From the NCBI GenBank assembly GCA_902594705.1, contig CACJNI010000003.1, positions 1-64,000 of the forward strand: 64,000 bases of DNA, given 5' to 3'. The position numbers were made by a program, and so were the translations under genes. Shown here piece after piece: positions 8,928 to 17,558 of this stretch; the first letter of the stretch is position 1, and each line of letters starts with the position of its first letter. The notes beneath the pieces were generated by a model that saw only the letters and a list, made by a program, of their open reading frames with translations, did no database searches and was not told the DNA's origin. Source of the stretch: an uncultured Pelagibacteraceae bacterium (GTDB lineage Bacteria > Pseudomonadota > Alphaproteobacteria > Pelagibacterales > Pelagibacteraceae).

Positions 8928-10168
8928 AAATTAAAAAAAAAATTCCACTAATTGATCAGGCAAGTAAACTTGGTTTTTGGGGTGGAAAGTTTGGAGGCAA
9001 CTACGTTCCTGAAACATTGAAAAAACCAATAGAAGATCTAGAAATTTTATTCAATAAATTGAAAAATGATAAAAGGTTCATAGCTGAAAGAGATAAATAT
9101 TTTAAAAATTGGGTTGGTACCCCTACTCGTTTTATAAAACTAAAAAATCTAACAAATCATGTTGGTGGTGCTCAAATTTGGTCTAAAGTCGTATCAGACG
9201 CCAATGGAGGAGCACATAAAATATACAATGCTACTGTGCATTGTCTGCTTGCCAAACGATCTGGTAAAAAATTTATAATCGGTGATACTGGCGCAGGTTA
9301 TGCAGGTAAAATGTTGAGTATGGCTGCCAAAAAATTTGGCTTAAAATGCAAGATTTTCATGGGCGCTAAAGATATTGCGAGGCAACAGCCAAATGTAAAA
9401 GCTATGAAAAAAAATGGAGCGGAAGTAATTCCTGTTTACTCAGGAAGTCAAACACTGGTTGATGCTGTTTCTGAATGTATGAGATTCTGGGTTGCTAATT
9501 GTGACACGACAGCAATGTGTGTTGGAAGTACAGTAGGACCAGCGGTTTTTGTTCGTATTTGTGGATGGAGCACTAGTCAAATTTCAAGAGAGCTCAAAGT
9601 TCAATTAATTGATGAGTTTGGATCAATCCCGAAAAAACTAAAACTTTATAATTGCGTTGGTGGTGGAAGCTCAAGTTTCGGTTTTTGGAACGAATTTATG
9701 GATTATGATAAAAAACAGTGCGAATTTATCGGTGTAGAAGCAGGTGGACCAGCAAGAAGCAAAAAACATGCAGCACCTTTAACTTATGGTTCAAAAATTG
9801 GAATTCTTCATGGTGCAGCTCAATATGTTAATCAAGATTTGGAAGGGCAGATAGAAGAAACTGAGTCAATTTCTGCTGGGCTTGATTATCCTGGAATTTC
9901 TCCACTTCACTGTTTTTTAAAAGATACAAGACGAGCAAGATATACTGCTGCAAGTGATGAAGATGCTTTAAGTGCATATAAAACTGTTACAAAGTTTGAA
10001 AAATTGAGACCTTCCTTAGAACCAAGTCATGCTTTTTCAGTTGCAATAAAAGAATCAAAAAAATTAAGTAAAGATACTATAGTTGTAGTTAATAGTTGTG
10101 GTGATGCATACAAAGATCGAGAAATTTTAAAAAAAAGATTAGGAAAAAAATATGTTGAACCCAATTAG
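8924..10168 (+). CDS. trpB: tryptophan synthase beta chain, divergent active site
   Basis: A 414-residue PLP enzyme of fold type II that normally condenses indole with serine. Overall TrpB features are clear: FGGNYVPETL near 23-32, MGAKDIARQQPNV near 146, EETESISAGLDYPG at 311-324, and the Schiff-base Lys99 in GGAHKIYNA. Several near-invariant motifs differ. REDLNHTG before the Lys is VVSDANGG. The catalytic Glu of ETGAGQHG is Asp121 in DTGAGYAG. GGGSN is GGGSS at 246-250. SGRGDKD reads CGDAYKD at 392-398, which puts Cys392 where Ser contacts the PLP ring nitrogen. GPHPYPT is GPAVFVR. The gene is full length and between trpF and trpA, so the role is probably still tryptophan synthesis, but altered chemistry is possible. 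Confidence 0.82.
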   Translation: MKIKKKIPLIDQASKLGFWGGKFGGNYVPETLKKPIEDLEILFNKLKNDKRFIAERDKYFKNWVGTPTRFIKLKNLTNHVGGAQIWSKVVSDANGGAHKIYNATVHCLLAKRSGKKFIIGDTGAGYAGKMLSMAAKKFGLKCKIFMGAKDIARQQPNVKAMKKNGAEVIPVYSGSQTLVDAVSECMRFWVANCDTTAMCVGSTVGPAVFVRICGWSTSQISRELKVQLIDEFGSIPKKLKLYNCVGGGSSSFGFWNEFMDYDKKQCEFIGVEAGGPARSKKHAAPLTYGSKIGILHGAAQYVNQDLEGQIEETESISAGLDYPGISPLHCFLKDTRRARYTAASDEDALSAYKTVTKFEKLRPSLEPSHAFSVAIKESKKLSKDTIVVVNSCGDAYKDREILKKRLGKKYVEPN

Positions 10169-10952
10169 TCTTGCTTTCAAAAAAGCAAAACAAGAAAATA
10201 GAGCTGCCTTATTAACTTACACTGTTGCAGGGGATAGCTCAAAAAAACAATCATTAGATATATTAAATTCAATTTCAGAAAATGCTGATATTTTAGAATT
10301 AGGCGTACCTCACAACACTCCAGTAGCAGATGGTAGCCAAATCCAAACAAGCGCATATAGAGCTATTAGAAATGGGATCAAAATGAATGATATTTTTAAA
10401 ATCGTGAAAGAATTTAAAAAATCGAATAAAAATAAACCGATTATATTGATGGGTTATTTTAATATGATTTTTCAATATGGAGAAAATAAATTTTTAAATA
10501 AATGTAATTCTACAGGTGTAAATGGATTAATAGTTGTTGACTTACCCTGGCCAGAAAATAAGAATTTCGCTAAAAAATGTAAAAAAAAATCTATTTATTT
10601 TATTCAGCTTTTATCACCAACAACTACAAAACAGAGGCTTAAAAAAATAATAAGAGACTCTCATCCTATGAATTATTTTATTTCAATGTTGAGTACAACA
10701 GGTGGTAAACTAAAAGTTTCGCCTAATGATATATTGAAAAATTATACCAAAATAAAAAAAATCGATCCAAAAAAAGAAATTGTTATTGGTTTTGGAATCA
10801 CAGAAAAAACAATTGGCAAACTCAAATCTGCAGATGGATTAGTTGTTGGTAGTGCAATTTGTAAGGAAATTAGCAAGAGTTTAAAGGATAGACAAAATCC
10901 TGTCACAAATGTAAGTAAGCTAGTAAAAAAATTAAAAAGTAAAATTCTATGA
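10152..10952 (+). CDS. trpA: tryptophan synthase alpha chain
   Basis: A 266-residue TIM-barrel subunit that cleaves indole-glycerol phosphate and channels indole to TrpB. The catalytic acids Glu49 (LELGVP) and Asp60 (VADG) are in place, and the Salmonella numbering happens to apply directly. In loop 2 the usual FSDP is HNTP at 54-57, so Asp56, an interface residue in the well-studied enzyme, is Thr. Loop 6 keeps the Thr-Gly of TTGGKL near 189-194. The GFGI segment and GLVVGSAI near the C-terminus are normal phosphate-binding elements. It overlaps trpB by 17 bases. The interface change parallels the unusual TrpB. Confidence 0.88.
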   Translation: MLNPISLAFKKAKQENRAALLTYTVAGDSSKKQSLDILNSISENADILELGVPHNTPVADGSQIQTSAYRAIRNGIKMNDIFKIVKEFKKSNKNKPIILMGYFNMIFQYGENKFLNKCNSTGVNGLIVVDLPWPENKNFAKKCKKKSIYFIQLLSPTTTKQRLKKIIRDSHPMNYFISMLSTTGGKLKVSPNDILKNYTKIKKIDPKKEIVIGFGITEKTIGKLKSADGLVVGSAICKEISKSLKDRQNPVTNVSKLVKKLKSKIL

Positions 10953-11881
10953 ACTGGATTACAAAAGCTTTAAGTTTTGGTGAAAAAATTAAAAGAGTTT
11001 TAAAAAAAAGACCATCAAAAGAGGATATAGCAAATTCAGACTGGACTAGTTGTTGCAAAGGCCCAATATTAAAAAAAGATCTTGAGGAAAATTTATGGGT
11101 TTGCAATTCGTGTGGAAAACATCATAGGATTAATTGCCGACAAAGATTTGACATTATTTTTGGAAAAAACTCTTACGAAATACTTGATACACCAATTCCT
11201 GCAGAAGACCCCCTTGAATGGGTAGATACCAAATCTTATAAAGATAGATTAAAATCTGCACGGAAAAAAACTAATCAAAACACAGCTGTGATGATAGCTA
11301 AGGGTCGAATAAATGGCTTAGAAGTAACAGCCGGAGCGATAAATTTTGAATTTATTGGTGGCTCTGTTGGAGCTGCAGAAGGAGAAGCAATTATTTATGG
11401 TGTCCAACACGCTATTGATAATCAAACACCATTTGTTTTCTTTCCTTGTGGTGGTGGGCAAAGAATGTTCGAATCTCCTATAGCACTTGCAAATATGACA
11501 AGAACCACTCTTGCTATTAATGAACTTAAAAAAAATAATCTACCATATTTAGTTTGTTTTACCGATCCTACTGCTGGTGGGATCACAGCATCTTTTGCGA
11601 TGTTAGGTGATATTCATTTTGCTGAACCAGGCTGTTTAATAGCGTTTGCTGGAAAAAGAGTTATTCAGGCAACAGTGAAAGAGGAGTTGAGCTCAGATTT
11701 TCAAACATCTGAATTTGTTGAAAAGCATGGATTTGTAGACAGAATTGTTGAACGAAAAGATTTAAAAACAGAAATAAGCTTACTATTATCAATATTGTTA
11801 AAAAAAGATAACGCGGTAAATGAAAAGCAAATAAATGAAACTTCAGACAATATTGAACCGCTTGCAAAAGCTGCATCCTAA
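10949..11881 (+). CDS. accD: acetyl-CoA carboxylase carboxyltransferase beta subunit
   Basis: A 310-residue subunit that with AccA transfers carboxyl groups from biotin to acetyl-CoA in fatty-acid synthesis. The crotonase-type core is clear: FIGGSVGAAEGE near 129, TDPTAGGITASFAMLGD near 209-225, AEPGCLIAFAGKRVI, and the C-terminal HGFVDRIV. The N-terminal zinc ribbon has only CC at 35-36 and CxxC at 52-55, instead of two CxxC pairs; the first ligand position is Thr33. The oxyanion-hole segment SGGARM reads CGGGQRM. The gene overlaps folC by 47 bases at its end. Synteny trpA-accD-folC is standard. Confidence 0.9.
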   Translation: MNWITKALSFGEKIKRVLKKRPSKEDIANSDWTSCCKGPILKKDLEENLWVCNSCGKHHRINCRQRFDIIFGKNSYEILDTPIPAEDPLEWVDTKSYKDRLKSARKKTNQNTAVMIAKGRINGLEVTAGAINFEFIGGSVGAAEGEAIIYGVQHAIDNQTPFVFFPCGGGQRMFESPIALANMTRTTLAINELKKNNLPYLVCFTDPTAGGITASFAMLGDIHFAEPGCLIAFAGKRVIQATVKEELSSDFQTSEFVEKHGFVDRIVERKDLKTEISLLLSILLKKDNAVNEKQINETSDNIEPLAKAAS

Positions 11882-13100
11882 AGAAATTGATCTTAGTCTA
11901 GATAGAGTTAAGAACCTTTGTAAAAAATTAGGTGATCCACAAAAAACGTTAAAATATATATCAGTTGTTGGCACGAATGGTAAGTATTCAACTATACAAG
12001 CAGTAAGATCAATTTTGAAAACTGCAAATATAAATTGTAATATTTATACAAGCCCACATATTCAAAAAATTAATGAAAGATTTATTTTTAACGATGTAGA
12101 AATATCTGACGATGACTTATCTAATTTATTAATAGAAGTTGAAAATGTTAATAATGGTGAACAAATAACTTATTTCGAAATATTAACTGCAGCATATTTT
12201 CATAATGCGAGTAAATTTAAAGACAAAATAAACATTATAGAAAGTGGTCTATTTCATAGATTTGATGCAACAAATATTATTCATACTAATTTATCTAGTA
12301 TTGTTACTTCAATAGGATTAGATCATTTAGATTGGTTACCAAAAAATGAGCGAAATATTGAAAAAATTGTTTATGAAAAAACCTCATCCTTACCAAATTC
12401 TACTATTGTAGTTAGCAAACAAAGCTCAGACGAAACATTAAATTTAATAAAAAAAACAATTAATAATAATCAATCAAAAAAAATAATTTATAAAGATCAT
12501 TTTAATTATTCGTTAAGTGAGAATGGTTTTATTTATTATGAAGATGAATATGGTGGTTTAAAATTACCAAAACCAAATCTTTTAGGCAATTTTCAAATTG
12601 ATAATTGTGCAACTGCTATTGCTACAGTAAGAAATTTACAAATGGGTGTAAAAGATGAAAATATTAAAAAAGGTATTACTAAGATAAAAAGTATTGCAAG
12701 ACTTCAAGAAATTAAATCTGGAAAGCTTAAAAATATTTGTAAGAATAATAAATTATACTTAGATGGCTCACATAATCCTTTAGGAGCAAAAGCTCTTAAT
12801 GAATATTTAAATACTATTGATTGTAAAAAGCATTTAATTATTGGAATGATGTCTAATAAAGATCACGAGGAATATTTAAGCAATTTTAATAATATATCTT
12901 CCATAACAACAATTGATATTCCTAACCAACGGAATGCTATTAAAGGAAAAGAATTAAAAGAAAAATTAAATAAATATCATAATGTTAGTTATAAAAAATC
13001 TATTGAAGAGGCTCTTAAAACTCTTAATCCTGAGAAAGATGATTTGATAATGATAACTGGATCTTTATATCTTGCTGGTGAGCTACTTAATTTGAATTAA
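11835..13100 (+). CDS. folC: folylpolyglutamate synthase / dihydrofolate synthase
   Basis: A 421-residue Mur-ligase-like enzyme that adds glutamate to folates. The start at 11835, 47 bases inside accD, is supported because residues from about 6 onward (ILNRLQKLHPKEIDLSL) match the conserved FolC N-terminus. The P-loop is GTNGKYST at 46-53, where most homologues have GTNGKGS. ESGLFHRFDATN near 136 replaces the usual EVGLGGRLDATN. LDGSHNPLGAKAL near 313 and the C-terminal GSLYLAGE are normal. It ends the long plus-strand run and overlaps trxA tail to tail by 4 bases. Confidence 0.9.
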   Translation: MKLQTILNRLQKLHPKEIDLSLDRVKNLCKKLGDPQKTLKYISVVGTNGKYSTIQAVRSILKTANINCNIYTSPHIQKINERFIFNDVEISDDDLSNLLIEVENVNNGEQITYFEILTAAYFHNASKFKDKINIIESGLFHRFDATNIIHTNLSSIVTSIGLDHLDWLPKNERNIEKIVYEKTSSLPNSTIVVSKQSSDETLNLIKKTINNNQSKKIIYKDHFNYSLSENGFIYYEDEYGGLKLPKPNLLGNFQIDNCATAIATVRNLQMGVKDENIKKGITKIKSIARLQEIKSGKLKNICKNNKLYLDGSHNPLGAKALNEYLNTIDCKKHLIIGMMSNKDHEEYLSNFNNISSITTIDIPNQRNAIKGKELKEKLNKYHNVSYKKSIEEALKTLNPEKDDLIMITGSLYLAGELLNLN

Positions 13101-13417
13101 ATATTTTCTTTTATAAAAGCAACTATGTCGCTCTTTGGTGTGGCTCCAACTTTAGTTGCTTTTAATTCTCCACCTTTAAATAAAAGCATTGTAGGAATTC
13201 CTCGAACACCATACTTAGTAGGCATGTTAGGTTCTGAGTCTATGTCATGTTTTGCAATGACAATATCATTTGCCATTTCTTCGGAAATTTCCTCTAAGAT
13301 TGGTCCAACCATTTTACAAGGTCCACACCATTCGGCCCAAAAATCTACTAAAACGGGTTTCTCATTTTTTAGAACTTGTTCTTCAAATTTTTCGTCTGTA
13401 ACTTTCAATGTTGCCAT
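13097..13417 (-). CDS. trxA: thioredoxin
   Basis: A 106-residue cytoplasmic thioredoxin with the active site WCGPC (Cys31 and Cys34), the buried Asp in VDFWAEW, the cis-Pro in GIPTMLLF near 75, and KVGA near the end. Size and motifs are those of classical TrxA. It reduces disulfides in enzymes such as ribonucleotide reductase. The 3' end overlaps folC by 4 bases on the opposite strand, so no terminator separates the two. The gene after folC in this kind of genome is usually trxA, consistent with the call. Confidence 0.96.
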   Translation of the reverse strand: MATLKVTDEKFEEQVLKNEKPVLVDFWAEWCGPCKMVGPILEEISEEMANDIVIAKHDIDSEPNMPTKYGVRGIPTMLLFKGGELKATKVGATPKSDIVAFIKENI

Positions 13418-13483
13418 AGGCTTTATATATAAATTAAAATTTTTTTATCAATAGTTAAAAGAGGAATGTTAAAATTATCCACA

Positions 13484-14917
13484 TTATACATTTTCATACT
13501 TTTTCTGTATTGACATTGCGTATTCATTAAACTCATCTAGTAGCGCAAGCTTTTCGTTGTCATTCTCATTGGTATATTTTTCTCTAAGAGTATCAATTTC
13601 TGTATAAAGTGTTGGAATTGTCCACCATTTTTCTTTTTTTTCACTCAAAATTCGCTTTGCAATTTCTCGTTTTATTGATTTAAGCATACTCTCAGGCAGA
13701 ACTTCAGGGGCTTCTTGAAAGATGATTTTTTTTCCAAACCCAACCAATCGATCATCATCAAATTTATCTAATAATTTAAGTTTGTCTTTCCACGATGCTG
13801 CATGCCAAGCAGGAAATAAGGAAGTATCTTTGTTTGATGTAAATTTAGTATAAATGCTTTCTTCAGCATATATATCTTCTTGTGTTTTAGATTGCTCTTT
13901 CTCTTCAGCTACTTCTCTTAATGCATTAATTATGTTTTGAGAAAATTTCTCATTATTTTTAACAATATCTGCCCTTTTACTAATTAAAGACTTATCCATA
14001 GCACTATAAGGTTCAGCTTTCATACCGTATTTTGCATCAACAATAATTGGGGCCTTATTAGATCTAATAGTTCTTAAGAACTTAGGAGATTTTTTCATTT
14101 CAACTTTCAGCTCATTTATAGATAAATTTAATAAAGGTTCTATATCAATCCTTAAGTCGAACGCATAGTACCAACCAGCATATATTGGATGCATACAATA
14201 TTTTTGATGAAGAGGTGCAACTAGATGAAGTCTAGATTTGCCATAATAATACTCATTTAAAGTAATAATTTCCCCTTTCTTAATAATAGTTTCAGTGTCA
14301 GATTTGTTAGCGGTTTTAAAAAAAGACTCCCAAGTATCTGGTTGTTTTTTTTTGACAATATTTAAAACTTTAGCTGTCATTATACTATCACTTAATGCGC
14401 TATGAGCGTCAGTTGAATCAATACCTTGCATTCTAGCTAAGGACTCTAATTTGAATACTGCATTATTTTTTTCATTAAATTCTACTTCTAAAATTGAAGG
14501 GTCTATTGCATAGGCTGCACGAGCAATATTAATACCATCATGTCTTTTATTGGGAGCAGCATTTGTAAGATATGGATATCTAATCCCTTTAAAAAACTCT
14601 TTTCTTATCATTTCATCATCAAATCCAATATTAGACCAACCAAGAAATACTGCGGGGCTCCACTTTTTAAATATTTTTTCAACTTCTGCTAACATTTGAT
14701 AATGAGAAAGATTAGTTTGAGTTAATTGCTTTATAGATGTTTTATTTACAATAAGTGCCATGGCCTGAAAGATTTCTCCTTCAGGTAAACTGCATCTTAA
14801 ATTAAATCTGTCTTTCTCTTTAAAATTCTCATCAACTAAAACTCCGCCAATTTCAATGATGCTCCCAAAGTCAGTGCTTGCGCTCGATGATTCTATGTCC
14901 CAAATTGCTAAATTCAT
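13484..14917 (-). CDS. sbcB: exodeoxyribonuclease I
   Basis: A 477-residue ssDNA-specific 3'-5' exonuclease of the DEDDh family. Exo I is WDIESSS at 6-12 (Asp and Glu), Exo II includes GWSNIGFDDEMIR near 103, and Exo III is HSALSDSIMTA near 168-178 (His and Asp). The middle KYCMHPIYAGWYYAFDLR and the long helical C-terminal region match the ExoI SH3-like and C-terminal domains. It probably works in recombination and mismatch repair. It sits with two other DNA-processing genes (15042-16847) on the same strand, at a place where addAB might be expected. Confidence 0.9.
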   Translation of the reverse strand: MNLAIWDIESSSASTDFGSIIEIGGVLVDENFKEKDRFNLRCSLPEGEIFQAMALIVNKTSIKQLTQTNLSHYQMLAEVEKIFKKWSPAVFLGWSNIGFDDEMIRKEFFKGIRYPYLTNAAPNKRHDGINIARAAYAIDPSILEVEFNEKNNAVFKLESLARMQGIDSTDAHSALSDSIMTAKVLNIVKKKQPDTWESFFKTANKSDTETIIKKGEIITLNEYYYGKSRLHLVAPLHQKYCMHPIYAGWYYAFDLRIDIEPLLNLSINELKVEMKKSPKFLRTIRSNKAPIIVDAKYGMKAEPYSAMDKSLISKRADIVKNNEKFSQNIINALREVAEEKEQSKTQEDIYAEESIYTKFTSNKDTSLFPAWHAASWKDKLKLLDKFDDDRLVGFGKKIIFQEAPEVLPESMLKSIKREIAKRILSEKKEKWWTIPTLYTEIDTLREKYTNENDNEKLALLDEFNEYAMSIQKKYENV

Positions 14918-15041
14918 AATTTTATCCTCAAATTAGCTAATATTATATGGATTTTTGGAAAGTTTTTTTAAGACTTAACCATTAGCATATAAACGATTAG
15001 CTCAGGTATTAATGACTCTTTTATGGATTGGTTATTTAAAG

Positions 15042-15728
15042 TCAAGATATATTATTCAATTCGTAAAATTTTTTAACCCTACCTAAAAATAAATTTTGAT
15101 ACATTTCTAATTCAGCTCCCTCAATTTTAAATTCTTGGAATAAAATATCTTTAGTACATAATAATATTATACCTGCTTTCATCTTAGTTCCATAGACAGT
15201 ATCATGAGCCAAAGTGTATGCTCCTAATTGTAAAAAATAATCTTGAATATAATCTACTTTTTTCGGTTTATTAGACTGTTTAAAATCTACAATGACATCT
15301 ATACCTTCGTATACTGCTATCATGTCAGCTGTTCCAGCATATTGATCTGGATAATATAAAGTTTCTTCCATTCCATATACTTCGTTAAGTCTTCCAGTAA
15401 TTCCTTTTTGAATTATTTCTTTAGCCATGTTTTTATATTGTTCATTACTCTCAAAAAAACTCTCATTAATTCTTCCTCTTAAATATTCCTCAATATAAGA
15501 GTGCATAGAAGTACCCCTCGATGAAGCCTCTGTTTTAATTCTATTTGCTTCCTTAACTCCTACTCTCTCTTTCCAATTTGCAAGAGCTGCCTTCTCTTCT
15601 TCAGACTTTGTAGTACTTAGAATAGTAGTAACACTTGGTAGTTTGTTCTCTCCTAATAAATATTTTCTGTATCCATCTTCAATTGATCTTGAAGAATTGG
15701 GATAATTAAATTTATTATTCCACTTCAT
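15042..15728 (-). CDS. MGME1-like PD-(D/E)XK exonuclease
   Basis: A 228-residue nuclease of the RecB/Cas4-like PD-(D/E)XK superfamily. The catalytic core reads GTADMIAVYEG with Asp135, then VDFK with Asp148 and Lys150, followed by the family Gln167 in FLQLGAY. An upstream RGTSMHSYIE with His76 matches the mitochondrial genome maintenance exonuclease (MGME1) group, which is also found in phages and marine bacteria. The likely activity is cleavage of single-stranded DNA ends or flaps. The substrate and partner are not known. The 124-base gap upstream of sbcB shows no further gene. It could have a phage origin, but base composition does not stand out from its neighbours. Confidence 0.75.
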   Translation of the reverse strand: MKWNNKFNYPNSSRSIEDGYRKYLLGENKLPSVTTILSTTKSEEEKAALANWKERVGVKEANRIKTEASSRGTSMHSYIEEYLRGRINESFFESNEQYKNMAKEIIQKGITGRLNEVYGMEETLYYPDQYAGTADMIAVYEGIDVIVDFKQSNKPKKVDYIQDYFLQLGAYTLAHDTVYGTKMKAGIILLCTKDILFQEFKIEGAELEMYQNLFLGRVKKFYELNNIS

Positions 15729-15752
15729 TAAATTTTTTGTATTAGAATTAAT

Positions 15753-16847
15753 TTAATTTTTTGCTTGTCTTGGAATATCCTCAAATTTCTCGACATTTTC
15801 TGTTTCAATAGCTTTTTCAATTTGCTCGGGATCTTTTATGTTTTCTAATGTTCTTTTAATAGATCTTGCATCTGTTCCAAATTTATCAACAACTGTCATT
15901 GCCTCTTCTAATTTTTTTCTGAGATTAACAATTCCATCAAAGTGTTTTGTAAATCTAGTACTTATTGTTTTTAAATGACCATATATTTCTGTTGCGTGTT
16001 TTTGAACTTTTAATGTTTGAAAACCCATGTGTAATGATTGTAGATACCCAGATAAATTATTTGGTCCCATAACAGTCACTTTATATTTTTTCATTAATTC
16101 TTGGCTCAATAATTCTTTAGTATTTGGATCTTGATAATTAGCTAACTCTAAAAACAAACTCTCTGTTGGCGCATACACAATTGCAAAATCAGTGGTTTTA
16201 GGTGGGACAATATATTTTTCATTTATACTCTTGGCTTTTTCTTTGAAAGCTTTTGCAAGTTTAGTTCTTGCATCCGCAATAGCTTTTTTATCGTCTTCTT
16301 GATGAGCATCTTGAATAGCTTTAAATCTCTCAACAGGAAAATGGCTATCAACCGGAACCAATACACCCTCTTGAAGTTTAATAGCAAATTCAACGTTTTC
16401 GCTAGTTTCCTCCTTCATTTTAACATTTGAAAGGTACTGTGAAGAAGGTAGTAAATCCTTAATAAGTGAACCCAGGCTGAACTCAGCTAAAGTTCCATAC
16501 TTTTTCACTCCAGCTAAAATTTTATTAATGCCTTTCTGACTTTCGTTTAAATTTTCAACTTGGGAATTAAAAGCTGCAACTTTCTCATCAACTTTTGTCA
16601 GAGCTGCTGTCATATCTTTCGTAACACCAGTTGAAAGATTGTTAAAAGATGAAGACATCGAACTTAAAGATGTATTTATGGTAGTATTTAAACTATCTTT
16701 TAATTTAATTATTTCAGCATTTAGATTAGCTATCTCATCAGCTTTGTTTTCATCCTCTTTTTTTATATTTGATTTAATATTTAAATAAAGGATAGATAAA
16801 GTTGCTATTAATATTGAAGCTAAAATAATTATTAAAATTATATCCAT
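15753..16847 (-). CDS. rmuC: DNA recombination protein RmuC
   Basis: A 364-residue membrane-anchored protein with one N-terminal transmembrane helix (about residues 3-24), a coiled-coil stretch (about 30-110) and the RmuC domain (about 115-330). The domain includes the nuclease-like VLVPVDSHFPVERF and PPKTTDFAIVYAPTESLF segments. RmuC limits sequence inversion at short inverted repeats in E. coli, and its domain is distantly related to restriction-type nucleases. The E. coli protein is longer (about 475 residues), so this is a compact form. It is followed by the MGME1-like nuclease and sbcB. Confidence 0.88.
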   Translation of the reverse strand: MDIILIIILASILIATLSILYLNIKSNIKKEDENKADEIANLNAEIIKLKDSLNTTINTSLSSMSSSFNNLSTGVTKDMTAALTKVDEKVAAFNSQVENLNESQKGINKILAGVKKYGTLAEFSLGSLIKDLLPSSQYLSNVKMKEETSENVEFAIKLQEGVLVPVDSHFPVERFKAIQDAHQEDDKKAIADARTKLAKAFKEKAKSINEKYIVPPKTTDFAIVYAPTESLFLELANYQDPNTKELLSQELMKKYKVTVMGPNNLSGYLQSLHMGFQTLKVQKHATEIYGHLKTISTRFTKHFDGIVNLRKKLEEAMTVVDKFGTDARSIKRTLENIKDPEQIEKAIETENVEKFEDIPRQAKN

Positions 16848-16877
16848 GATTCGTATGTTACACTTACTTAATAATAT

Positions 16878-17558
16878 TTAAAGTTTATTTAAAACACTTT
16901 TAAGTTCTACCTCTTTATTTTTTTTTGGGGTCATTAAACACGCTTGGGATTTAAGAATTATTCCATCTTTTAATATCCTTAATTTATTAGCTTTTAAGGT
17001 TGCTCCTGTTGAAGTTATATCAGTTATAATTTCTGATGATCCAGTAAATGGATATATCTCTGTTGCGCCGAGACTCTTTACTAATTTAAATTGTGTAACT
17101 CCTCTTGAGAACATGAATTCTCTAGTTAGATTAGGATATTTTGTAGCTATACGTAATCTATTTCTTTTTTTATCTTTAAATTCAAAAGCTATTTCTTCAA
17201 GATCAGGCATTGTTTGTACATCTATCCAATCATCTGGAATTGCAACTACCAATGTAGCCTCTCCAAAATTGTACTTTTTTTTTACAATCACCTTTTTTTG
17301 AATATTAATTTCGCTTTCCATTAATAAATCATATCCAGAAAAACCAATATCTAAAGATCCATCTGCAAGACGTTCTACTATCTCTCTAGCATGAAGATAA
17401 TAAATAACTATATTTTTTTTTCCTTTGATAAATCCAAATAAGTCTCTCTCACCTCTTTCAGATAGAATTTTTAATTTCTTTTTTTTAAAAATATTTAATA
17501 CTCCAGACCGTAAACGACCTTTACTTGGAATTCCAATTTTAATGATGTTTTTACTCAT
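16878..17558 (-). CDS. hisG: ATP phosphoribosyltransferase, short form
   Basis: A 226-residue catalytic subunit for the first step of histidine synthesis (ATP + PRPP). Features are IGIPSKGRL near residue 7, DIGFSGYDLLME near 74-85 and the PRPP loop EIITDITSTGATLKAN near 175-190. The short form lacks the C-terminal regulatory domain and needs HisZ, which is two genes upstream in the same unit. The start overlaps the sulfotransferase stop by 8 bases. Expression may depend on the leader at 20985-21059. Confidence 0.93.
   Translation of the reverse strand: MSKNIIKIGIPSKGRLRSGVLNIFKKKKLKILSERGERDLFGFIKGKKNIVIYYLHAREIVERLADGSLDIGFSGYDLLMESEINIQKKVIVKKKYNFGEATLVVAIPDDWIDVQTMPDLEEIAFEFKDKKRNRLRIATKYPNLTREFMFSRGVTQFKLVKSLGATEIYPFTGSSEIITDITSTGATLKANKLRILKDGIILKSQACLMTPKKNKEVELKSVLNKL

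Noticed and set aside
15042..16847. Prophage remnant or genomic island
   Set aside because: The MGME1-like nuclease occurs in phages, but no integrase, tRNA attachment site, direct repeat or composition change flanks it.
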